A stretch of DNA of 11,760 nt from NCBI GenBank assembly GCA_002327905.1, contig DCUY01000123.1:1-11760 (forward strand), given 5' to 3'. Shown here in pieces: positions 5,059-11,760 of this stretch. A program made the position numbers and the translations under genes. The notes below the pieces were generated by a model. The model did not search any database and had not been told where the DNA came from. It was given only the letters and a program-made list of their open reading frames with translations. The DNA comes from Caldifarciminota bacterium UBA2202 (GTDB lineage: Bacteria > Hydrothermota > 32-111). Position 1 is the stretch's first letter. Each line of letters opens with the position of its first letter.

Positions 5059-7373
5059 CATTCATAAAACCCTTCGTAGAATTCAAGAACTTTCTTCGCA
5101 ATGGAATCATAAGTATAGTTTTTTATTGCATGAATTTGCAGTTTCTTTGCTTCTCTATTAAATTTATCTTTGTCCTTGATAATTACTTCGATTGCATCTG
5201 CAATGGACTCAGGAGAGACTCTGTCAAAGTACGAGATGCCGGCGCTTCCTTCAGGAACAACATCAGTGTGCGCTTTCATCCTTGTCATTGCTATCGGTTT
5301 CCCGCATGCCATGTACTCCATTACCTTAAGCGCGCTTGCTATTCTCCACCATAGAATGTCCGGAAGTGGAGATACGCAGATATCTGCAATAGAGATGAAC
5401 TTTGGAATCTCGCTGTATAAAACAGGTTCTAAAAAAATATTTCTATTGCCGTTTTTTATTGTTTTTATTATATCCTCATCCCCTGCTCCAATGACAAAGA
5501 ACCTCACATTATACTTTTTCTTGAGTATCTCAACCGCTTGAGCAAGCTCTATTACTCCCCTGTTTTTTGACAGAGAACCGTGATAAAAGACTATTATGTC
5601 ATCCGCACTTATACCGAGTGCGCCAAGCATTTCACTGCTCTTCACTGCGGATTTCATCAGCTCGTTATTGAACCCGGAAGGATATATCTCGTATCTTTTG
5701 AATTTTTTGCCTATATATAGTTCGCACACTTTTTTTGTCTCTTCCGTAATAAATGTCGCTCCGTCGAAAAAGTAATATACAAAGAGAAGTGCATTCTTGA
5801 ATTTTCTGAAATTTGTTTTATTTGTTGTCTCAACCGGAATGCTTCTGAGGTCAAACATCAGTTTGTATTTTGATCCGAATAGTTTCCTAAATAATATTAA
5901 AGGAATTGATGTCAGATACGCAAGTTTTCCAAAAATAAGTATTGCTTTTTTCTTTCTGAATTTAAGAAGATAAGCCATTATTTTGATTTTCACAAGAGTC
6001 GGATTATTGAAAGGGGCATTTATAAGTTTCACAAATTCAGGTTCATTTCCCTTTCCAAACGCTATTAGTTCGCTCTTTACATTAATATTGTTGAGTGACC
6101 TTATCAGCTCCCTCTCGCTTGTCAGATAAAACTTTTTGCCGACATCCTGAACCCTCACATAAGCGACAAAATCCACATTCTTTTTCTTTCGAATATGAGT
6201 ATGTTCATTTAAGGAACGAAATCTCTTATGAGCTGCGAGCTCATTGCGCATTTTTTCAGAGCTAATTATCTTATAGTATTTGAGAAGTTCAGCCGCAAGG
6301 ACCTTATAGGAATATTTTGACCTTGCATGATTTACCATAACATCCTTCTTTGAATGCCACTCATCCCTATTTAATATTACTTTCTCAATCGCCTCGGCAA
6401 TCTCTTTTGGAGTCACATTGTCAAAGTACGAGATGCCGGCGCTTCCTTCAGGAACAACATCAGTGTGCGCTTTCATCCTTGTCATTGCTATCGGTTTCCC
6501 GCATGCCATGTACTCCATAACTTTAAGAGAGCTCGCTACTCTCCACCACAATATGTCAGGCAGAGGAGAGACGCACACATCTGCGATGCTTATATATTTC
6601 GGTATTTCATCATGGCTTATCGGATCCAAAAATATATTTTTATTGTTCTTTTTTATAGTGTCAATAATTTCTTTGTCTCCGCCTCCGATTATAAGCAGTT
6701 TTACATTATATTTCTTATTCAAAAGTTCTGCCGCTTCAGCAAGTTCTTTCACTCCCCTGTTCTGCGAAATTGAACCGTGATAAAAAACAACAAAATCATC
6801 TTTACTTATTCCGAGCCTTCCGCTCAAGTTCACATCCTTTTCCACCGGCTTCATAATTTCATCATTGAATCCTGACGGATAAATTCTGTAATTTGTGAAT
6901 CTTCTCTTTATCATTTTCTCAGTGAGAATGCGTGTTCCCTCAGTGATGAATGTTACTCCGTCAAAATATTTGAAAGCAAATAGAAGAGATGAATTGTATT
7001 TTCTGTATTCATAGATTTTATATGTTTCAACCGGAATTCCGCGCACATCCATAAGGACCCTTACTTTGCCTTCAAAGATTTTTCTTGCTGTCAAAATGGG
7101 AATCGCGAGCAGATAGGAAAGATTATCAAAAACAATAACCGAATCCGTGAAAAGATACTTGAGAAGGTAAAGGGAGATAAGTATTTTATTTATCAGATGA
7201 TTTTTGTTCATTGCTGAAAAGAGAGTGACAAAATCAGGTTCATCTGTCCGTCTTCCCACGCCTATCAGTTCCGCAGAAATCTTCATGTCATTAAATGCCC
7301 TAATCAATTCTCTTTCGCTTGTAAGGTAAAATCTCTTGTCAAAGTCCTGAAATCTTACATATACAATCTTCAT
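5055..7373 (-). CDS. Two GT4 glycosyltransferases fused head-to-tail in one protein
   Basis: 772 residues, twice the usual GT4 length. Copy 1 (about 1-370) and copy 2 (about 400-772) are homologous throughout: YVRFQDFDKRFYLTSERELIR against YVRVQDVGKKFYLTSERELIR, then IYPSGFN, VFYHGS (donor-domain start), EIPK(Y/F)ISIAD, CVSPLPDILWWR, and VMEYMACGKPIA with the GT4 glutamate at E287 and E686. A charged linker (about 371-399) joins them. Each copy should be a GT-B retaining transferase using a nucleotide sugar, acting at the cytosolic face on a lipid-linked acceptor; two sequential, perhaps similar, linkages is the simplest reading. The paired copies are offset by 399 residues (1197 bases), and a 100-base block is identical in DNA. 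The ATG overlaps the preceding gene's stop as ATGA (7370-7373), with only a weak ribosome site, so translation is probably coupled. Confidence 0.88.
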   Translation of the reverse strand: MKIVYVRFQDFDKRFYLTSERELIRAFNDMKISAELIGVGRRTDEPDFVTLFSAMNKNHLINKILISLYLLKYLFTDSVIVFDNLSYLLAIPILTARKIFEGKVRVLMDVRGIPVETYKIYEYRKYNSSLLFAFKYFDGVTFITEGTRILTEKMIKRRFTNYRIYPSGFNDEIMKPVEKDVNLSGRLGISKDDFVVFYHGSISQNRGVKELAEAAELLNKKYNVKLLIIGGGDKEIIDTIKKNNKNIFLDPISHDEIPKYISIADVCVSPLPDILWWRVASSLKVMEYMACGKPIAMTRMKAHTDVVPEGSAGISYFDNVTPKEIAEAIEKVILNRDEWHSKKDVMVNHARSKYSYKVLAAELLKYYKIISSEKMRNELAAHKRFRSLNEHTHIRKKKNVDFVAYVRVQDVGKKFYLTSERELIRSLNNINVKSELIAFGKGNEPEFVKLINAPFNNPTLVKIKIMAYLLKFRKKKAILIFGKLAYLTSIPLILFRKLFGSKYKLMFDLRSIPVETTNKTNFRKFKNALLFVYYFFDGATFITEETKKVCELYIGKKFKRYEIYPSGFNNELMKSAVKSSEMLGALGISADDIIVFYHGSLSKNRGVIELAQAVEILKKKYNVRFFVIGAGDEDIIKTIKNGNRNIFLEPVLYSEIPKFISIADICVSPLPDILWWRIASALKVMEYMACGKPIAMTRMKAHTDVVPEGSAGISYFDRVSPESIADAIEVIIKDKDKFNREAKKLQIHAIKNYTYDSIAKKVLEFYEGFYEC
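5222..5321. repeat. Direct repeat, copy in the C-terminal GT domain (100 bases)
   Basis: Identical base for base to 6419-6518, offset 1197 bases. It encodes the identical 33-residue run from MEYMACGK to GISYFD in the second GT domain. Identity ends abruptly: base 5322 differs from 6519, and the sequence beyond diverges clearly on both sides. All synonymous positions match, which points to recent gene conversion rather than protein-level constraint. Confidence 0.95.
6419..6518. repeat. Direct repeat, copy in the N-terminal GT domain (100 bases)
   Basis: Partner of 5222-5321, with no mismatch over 100 bases. It covers the donor-binding segment of the first GT domain around E287. As an in-phase direct repeat (1197 = 3 x 399) it could recombine to delete exactly one GT unit and leave an open, single-length glycosyltransferase of 373 residues. 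Confidence 0.95.
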
Positions 7374-8485
7374 AAATGCACCAAGAATTGTGCCATAAAA
7401 CTATCAAAACTGAAAGTCTCTGAAATTATGCTCTTTGCTCTACGCGCGATTTTTCGGCATTCTTCCCTGTTGTCTAAAACTCTCATAATTGCATCGGCAA
7501 GAACTCTCTCATTCATTGGACTTATAGCGACAATCGAATCACTTTTGAAATATTTTGTGATACCCTTTGTCTTCCTGCATATCACAATCCTTCCGCTTCC
7601 GAGTGATTCAAGAATCGACTGGGAGAACGCAGGTTCATAAAGAGAAGGATACACGAATATATGATTTTCTTTTATCACCTCCTTTACATTCTTCGTGGGA
7701 GGATTGATAAAAACAATTGATTCAAGTTTCTTTTCCTTCACAATGTCTTTTATCATGTTTTCATACGGACCGTTTCCGTAGAGTGAGACACGCACCTTCT
7801 TTTTATAAAAATCGGACAGCAGATCAATTGCCTTTATGAGAATTTCCGGCCTCTTGAAATCATTGTATTTGCCCAAATAGTATATTCCGAGAATCTCCGC
7901 ATTATAATCGCACTCGCCCGGGTCATAATCCTTCTGCTCCACAGGATTGACTGTTTCAAAGAGTCTCTGCTTCTTTACTTTGAAATACTTCCTCATCTGC
8001 TCAGAGGGCATTCCCTTTGCAAGAAAAACATCACAGAGAGAAGAATAAAATTTGCTTGAAATAAATGACAGCTTCCCATCAGTCTTTTTTGAATGATACA
8101 AAGAACTTGTAGGCCAGAGAACTATGCATTTTTTATTGAATATTTTTGATAATACAACTGCAGGAACTCCTATCGCCTCAGAGTAATGAATATTCACTAC
8201 ATCTATTTTCTCTTTGAGAAATATTTTCAAAAGATTTGCTCCGCCAATGAATATATCGGCAAATTCCTTTAGAAATCTTTTTTTTGATAAGAATGAATAA
8301 ATTTTGTTTTTCTCCATAGTGTAAAATACTGCGTCTTTGTTCAGTTTGTCTCTCCCGCCCTTTGCGCAGAATAAAACAGTTCTATAATCCTGTTTTGCAA
8401 GGTAGTCAATTATATATCTGGTAGTTTTTTCCGACCCAGATTCAAAGGGATAGAAATATTTTGAAACAATGAGTATTTTGCGCAA
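7370..8485 (-). CDS. GT4 family glycosyltransferase
   Basis: 371 residues starting at TTG (8483-8485), with AGAGGA upstream inside the end of the previous gene. The TTG start places the first strand (RKILIVSKYFYPFESGSEK, glycine-rich loop) exactly at the N-terminus as in this family, whereas the next ATG is around residue 58 and would remove it. The GT-B donor domain starts at about 197 (GIYYLGKYNDFKRPEILIKA), followed by VSLYGNGPYE (233-242). The EX7E signature is E285-E293 in YPSLYEPAFSQSILESLGSG. It should transfer a sugar from a nucleotide donor to the growing lipid-linked oligosaccharide in the cytosol. It is 1 base from the upstream glycosyltransferase and overlaps the next by 4 bases (ATGA), so these genes are co-translated. 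Sugar specificity cannot be told. Confidence 0.88.
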   Translation of the reverse strand: MRKILIVSKYFYPFESGSEKTTRYIIDYLAKQDYRTVLFCAKGGRDKLNKDAVFYTMEKNKIYSFLSKKRFLKEFADIFIGGANLLKIFLKEKIDVVNIHYSEAIGVPAVVLSKIFNKKCIVLWPTSSLYHSKKTDGKLSFISSKFYSSLCDVFLAKGMPSEQMRKYFKVKKQRLFETVNPVEQKDYDPGECDYNAEILGIYYLGKYNDFKRPEILIKAIDLLSDFYKKKVRVSLYGNGPYENMIKDIVKEKKLESIVFINPPTKNVKEVIKENHIFVYPSLYEPAFSQSILESLGSGRIVICRKTKGITKYFKSDSIVAISPMNERVLADAIMRVLDNREECRKIARRAKSIISETFSFDSFMAQFLVHL

Positions 8486-8486
8486 G

Positions 8487-9665
8487 TCAGGTCCTCTCTA
8501 CTGGCAACACTTTTTCAAGCTCTGCAATATATGTCCTGAAATCAAAATTGTTTTCCGCACATTTTCTTGAATATGAGAACATCGCGGTTTTTTGGGACAA
8601 AGTGAGGGATATCGCCCTTCTTACCGCATCCGCAATAGCTGAAGCTGATGGGGATTTGACCGCAAGGCATTCCTTTCCATCCTCAAGGTAATCCCTAAGA
8701 TCTGAAGTAAAATTAAGTATTATCGGAGTGCCGGTCATCAGACTCTCCACCGCTTTTGTGGGAAATCCTGCCTTCGCGTATCTTTGTTTTTCGGAACGTA
8801 TAAGCAAGGTAAAATCCGCTTCTCCAAGGTTCCTTAAAACAGCATCTCTGCTTACTCGATTGAGCACTGTGAGGTTCTTTTTGATTTTCATTATGTTCTC
8901 TTTCTTAATATTGTATCCGTTCCTTAGCTGATTTTCGGTAATACCTATTATTCTCAATTCAATATTTTTCAACTCTTTGTCATCAAGCAACGCAATCCCG
9001 TCTACAATATTTTTAATAAAATCCTTCTTTCCGGGCACTCCGGCATAGAGGAGAGTCGTTTTTTCGTGCGTTTTTTTTGGGATGAATTTATTGTCCCTTA
9101 CATCCATTATAACCGGAATTCTCGACACTTTCAGTCCTCTTGCCAAAAAATGCCTTTCAAGGTACCTGCTGATCGCTATTACCTTAAAGTTTTTATCTAT
9201 TAAAAACCTGTTATACAGGCTTTTCATCACATACTTTTCGGATAATTTTCCAAATTTGAACTGCTCCGGCGAATACCATTCCACAGAATCGTATATCATG
9301 CCTATACCTTCTTCCTTCGCAAAATTCTTTATAAAATAAAATGCCGTCAACGGAATGTCGGAAATCACGATTTCATTAATTTTGTTTTTTTCATTAAATC
9401 CCAAAAGAAATCTCTTTAGCTTGATTTTGAACCTGAAGGGTTCGATATATTTATTCAATTTCGTTCTTGTATGTGGCTCATTCAGAGAAACGTACCGAAG
9501 GTTTCCGTTGTCTGTAATCTTGCGATATTTTGTTCCGCCCATGCCTATGAGAAGAACATTATAGCCCATCTCCGACAGAAGCTTTCCCAGAGTCATCTGC
9601 CTAATTGCGCCGGCGTCGCCATCGGGAAGCTTGTATTGTGAAATCATAACCGCATTTTTTTTCAT
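8487..9665 (-). CDS. GT4-like glycosyltransferase
   Basis: 392 residues. The N-terminal domain opens KNAVMISQYKLPDGDAGAIRQM, with a loop GDAGA like the acceptor-side loop of GT4 enzymes. The donor domain starts at about 204 (TLLYAGVPGKKDFIKNIVDG). The conserved C-terminal segment is KAGFPTKAVESLMTGTPII (about 298-316) with the GT4 glutamate at E307, then LRDYLEDGKECLAV. The first glutamate of a strict EX7E pair is not present at its expected place, as in many GT4 branches. It is probably a cytosolic transferase acting in the same oligosaccharide assembly. Its ATG overlaps the stop of the flippase gene (TCAT at 9662-9665, ATGA on the coding strand) with a short GGA ahead of it, indicating coupled translation. 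Substrate is unknown. Confidence 0.82.
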   Translation of the reverse strand: MKKNAVMISQYKLPDGDAGAIRQMTLGKLLSEMGYNVLLIGMGGTKYRKITDNGNLRYVSLNEPHTRTKLNKYIEPFRFKIKLKRFLLGFNEKNKINEIVISDIPLTAFYFIKNFAKEEGIGMIYDSVEWYSPEQFKFGKLSEKYVMKSLYNRFLIDKNFKVIAISRYLERHFLARGLKVSRIPVIMDVRDNKFIPKKTHEKTTLLYAGVPGKKDFIKNIVDGIALLDDKELKNIELRIIGITENQLRNGYNIKKENIMKIKKNLTVLNRVSRDAVLRNLGEADFTLLIRSEKQRYAKAGFPTKAVESLMTGTPIILNFTSDLRDYLEDGKECLAVKSPSASAIADAVRRAISLTLSQKTAMFSYSRKCAENNFDFRTYIAELEKVLPVERT

Positions 9666-11224
9666 TTTTCCAGCTTTTTCAATCCCAATTTCTTCTTCAT
9701 AAAATCTATTATAGCCCCGTTGATTCCCTGCACTTCGGGTAAGCGGAAGATTCTAAATATCATTATGTAATATACAATACCTCCGAGAATAACTGAAATC
9801 ATAAGTTTCACGGCAATGATGTCTATAAATCCGTTGAAAAAATATGAAATGTACATGACGATTCCGGACAAAAAAGATGATATCGTGATCTTAAGAAAAC
9901 CGTTGAGTATTTCCATCCCGTTAATGCCGCCGTAAAGCCTGCGCATTATAGCTGTGGTAATCGCCAAACCGATTATCGAATGCAAAGATGTGGCTACCGC
10001 AAGGCCGATGTATGAAAATTGTTTTGAAAACACCCATGCAAGCACGTAATACACTCCTATCAGAAATATCCCGAGCATTGCCCTTTTATTGGTCTCCTGT
10101 GCAATGTAAAATCCCTTCCCCACGACATTCCCCAGCCCCGCTGATACAAAAGTCACCATCAGTATAGAAAGGACATTTGCAACAGCCACCGTAGTAGCAT
10201 GATCAAACGAGCCCCTCTCAAATAAAAACTGAATTATTGGCACACCCAGCGCAATAAAAATGGCCGATATAGGCATTGCTATCAGCAAGATTCCTCTTAC
10301 TCCCTTGGCAAAGTATTTTCTGACACCAGCCATATCATTGACTGCCCAACTTCTTGCCATCAGCGGGAATATAGTAACCGAAATACCATTGATTGCTAAT
10401 GAATTCAAGACAAGTATTATTTTGTTTCCATACCCAAGATACGAAATGCTTCCCACGGAAAGGCTTGATGCAAAATACTTTTCCAGTAGCTTTACTGAAT
10501 TATAAAAAGCTCCGAAAAAAATAAGCGGGGACATAACTTGAATTATCCTTTTAACCGCAGGATGCCTAATATCGAAACTAAAAATGTACTTGCCTGAAGT
10601 AAATACGATAGGAGTCAAAATAAGAAAATTTGCAAAAGACCCGAGAAGAAATCCTATGGCAAGGGAATAGACTCCCAGACTCCTCATGAGTACTACGGAA
10701 ATTAGCATTACTGCCGAGTTTATAATTGTTGAAAGACCGGGCTGCACATAACGATATTCTGCATAATATATGCTTGAAAGAAGATTCGACAATCCATTCA
10801 GAACTATCGTAGGCATCATTATGCGAAGAAGAGATGATGTGAGAACCTGCATTTCGCCACTGAATCCCGGAGTTATCAAGGCGATTATCTGCCTAGCGAA
10901 AATAATTCCTATTATTGAAAGGCCTGATAAAGCTAAGAAAATAAAATTCATGAAGATGCTTGCGATCTTCCATGCCTCTGTTTCATTTTTATTGGTTTCG
11001 TTTTCGACAAATATGGGAATAAAGGTCACGCTCAGTGAACTAGACAAAATTGACGAAACATAGATAGGAATTGCAGTCACAACAAAATAGGCGTCCCTCT
11101 CGGCAGAAGCACCGAAATGGTATGATATTATTATTTGAGTGATAAATGTGACTGCCATATTCAACATTGATAATAGAGTCACTTTAAATGTGGGTGCTAA
11201 TAAACTATTTTTTTTTGCTTTCAT
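9662..11224 (-). CDS. MurJ/MviN-fold flippase, probably a polysaccharide (Wzx-role) exporter
   Basis: 520 residues with the 14-helix MOP-superfamily pattern of MurJ, and the family block HFGASAERDAYFVV followed by FIPIFVEN (about 36-74). D44 aligns with the essential E. coli MurJ D39. The positions of MurJ R18, R24 and R52 (essential for lipid II transport, from memory of that protein) align with M23, T29 and S57. This suggests a different lipid-linked substrate, in keeping with the surrounding sugar genes: flipping undecaprenyl-linked oligosaccharide across the inner membrane. The start ATG (11222-11224) has no clear ribosome site, only an A-rich run. It follows gmd by 69 bases containing a small inverted repeat, and overlaps the next glycosyltransferase by 4 bases. 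The C-terminus is lysine-rich (KKKLGLKKLEK). Confidence 0.85.
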   Translation of the reverse strand: MKAKKNSLLAPTFKVTLLSMLNMAVTFITQIIISYHFGASAERDAYFVVTAIPIYVSSILSSSLSVTFIPIFVENETNKNETEAWKIASIFMNFIFLALSGLSIIGIIFARQIIALITPGFSGEMQVLTSSLLRIMMPTIVLNGLSNLLSSIYYAEYRYVQPGLSTIINSAVMLISVVLMRSLGVYSLAIGFLLGSFANFLILTPIVFTSGKYIFSFDIRHPAVKRIIQVMSPLIFFGAFYNSVKLLEKYFASSLSVGSISYLGYGNKIILVLNSLAINGISVTIFPLMARSWAVNDMAGVRKYFAKGVRGILLIAMPISAIFIALGVPIIQFLFERGSFDHATTVAVANVLSILMVTFVSAGLGNVVGKGFYIAQETNKRAMLGIFLIGVYYVLAWVFSKQFSYIGLAVATSLHSIIGLAITTAIMRRLYGGINGMEILNGFLKITISSFLSGIVMYISYFFNGFIDIIAVKLMISVILGGIVYYIMIFRIFRLPEVQGINGAIIDFMKKKLGLKKLEK

Positions 11225-11271
11225 TTTTTTGAATACCGAAGACCGAAAAGCACAATAATTGAATGTCCGTC

Positions 11272-11294
11272 ATAATAAGCCAATGGCTCATTAT
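11272..11294. repeat. Small imperfect hairpin between gmd and the flippase gene
   Basis: Arms ATAAT-A-AGCC and GGCT-C-ATTAT around the loop AAT, with one mismatched pair. On the coding (minus) strand it begins at the last base of the gmd stop codon. No T-run follows, so it is not a convincing intrinsic terminator. It may protect the gmd 3' end or mark partial uncoupling, since this is the largest gap in the leftward operon. Confidence 0.4.
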
Positions 11295-11760
11295 CATCTG
11301 TTTTCCAATGCGTTTAAATCAGAATCAACCATCATTTCAACCAGCTGTTTGAATGTGACAGACGGCTCCCACTTCAATATACGTTTTGCCTTTGAATAAT
11401 CCCCGACAAGCTGGTCAACTTCAGCAGGACGAATGAGACTCTCGTCAACAACAACAAACTCTTTGTAGTCAAGGTCAAGACGCGCAAAAGCGAATTTCGC
11501 AAATTCCTCTACAGAATGAGTCTCTCCTGTAGCTATTACAAAATCCTCCGGTTTGTCATGCTGGAGCATAAGATGCATCGCTCTCACATAATCGCCTGCA
11601 TAACCCCAGTCTCGTTCTGATTTCAAATTTCCGAGATGAAGTTTTTTCTGCATTCCGAGTTTTATCTTAGCGGCTGATTCTGTTATTTTTCTTGTTACGA
11701 ATTCCCTGCCTCTGCGGGGACTTTCATGATTGAAGAGAATTCCGGAACAGGCAAAAATGT
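11294..11760 (-). CDS. gmd: GDP-mannose 4,6-dehydratase, C-terminal 154 residues
   Basis: Partial gene: the coding frame stays open from the right edge of the window to the TGA at 11294-11296. It is therefore not a short gene starting at the internal ATG 11651-11653. The upstream part in frame reads FACSGILFNHESPRRGREF then VTRKI, and the continuation has GNLKSERDWGYAGDYVRAM, FVIATGETHSVEEFAKFAF and RPAEVDQLVGDYSKAKRIL, all hallmarks of GMD. GMD is a short-chain dehydrogenase/reductase-fold enzyme that makes GDP-4-keto-6-deoxy-D-mannose, the precursor of GDP-L-fucose, GDP-D-rhamnose and GDP-perosamine. The Rossmann GxxGxxG and the YxxxK catalytic pair would lie in the missing roughly 200 residues. 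The enzyme completing the sugar is not in the window. It is the first gene seen in the leftward operon. Confidence 0.93.
   Translation of the reverse strand, partial: IFACSGILFNHESPRRGREFVTRKITESAAKIKLGMQKKLHLGNLKSERDWGYAGDYVRAMHLMLQHDKPEDFVIATGETHSVEEFAKFAFARLDLDYKEFVVVDESLIRPAEVDQLVGDYSKAKRILKWEPSVTFKQLVEMMVDSDLNALENR

Noticed and set aside
5170..6780. Rightward open frames opposite the two halves of the double glycosyltransferase, similar to each other
   Set aside because: They are the antisense shadow of the identical 100-base repeat and of homologous codons; no ribosome sites and no recognisable domains.
11294..11653. A separate 119-residue gene starting at ATG 11651-11653
   Set aside because: The frame stays open to the window edge and the upstream codons encode conserved GMD sequence (NHESPRRG), so this is the end of a longer gene.

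Overview
The window is AT-rich bacterial DNA. Arginine is mostly AGA/AGG and isoleucine often ATA. The gene starts carry AGGAGG-type ribosome sites and sigma70-like promoters can be read by eye, so I favour a bacterium over an archaeon despite an archaeal-type glycerol-1-phosphate dehydrogenase. The genes for GDP-mannose 4,6-dehydratase, a lipid-linked sugar flippase, glycosyltransferases and an O-antigen polymerase/ligase indicate a surface polysaccharide (O-antigen or exopolysaccharide) locus. I cannot name a phylum with confidence.

Left edge (1-485). The first 37 codons of an exported protein run leftward out of the window. Upstream of it, on the same strand, are a consensus-like promoter (240-267), a very short upstream ORF with a perfect AGGAGG (137-205), and a 46-base pentanucleotide repeat (148-193) lying inside that ORF. 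The arithmetic of the three reading frames makes this a candidate phase-variable switch. The 291-485 stretch has no gene; it holds candidate promoters for the rightward gene and a perfect 14-base palindrome at 277-290 lies just to its left.

486-1985 (+): a B12-binding-type radical SAM enzyme. It converges with everything to its right, with only 15 bases between the two stop codons and no convincing terminator.

2001-11760 (-): a tightly packed leftward operon. In transcription order it holds gmd (C-terminal part only; the 5' part is outside the window), a MurJ/MviN-fold flippase, two GT4 glycosyltransferases, a double-length protein made of two fused GT4 copies, a Wzy/WaaL-like membrane protein with an extra cytosolic domain, and a glycerol-1-phosphate dehydrogenase. 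Gene junctions include two ATGA overlaps, one 8-base overlap and one 1-base gap. The likely scheme is that GMD supplies a GDP-6-deoxyhexose precursor, the four GT4 domains assemble a lipid-linked oligosaccharide, the flippase exports it, and the Wzy-like protein polymerises or ligates it. The dehydrogenase may supply glycerol-1-phosphate for decoration, or for lipid. No initiating phosphoglycosyltransferase and no enzyme finishing the GDP-sugar is in the window.

Most notable points: the repeat/upstream-ORF arrangement at the left edge; a 100-base stretch of perfect identity between the two halves of the double glycosyltransferase while the flanks have diverged (gene conversion); a degenerate GT-A-like domain fused to the polymerase; and an archaeal-type G1P dehydrogenase overlapping that fusion gene.
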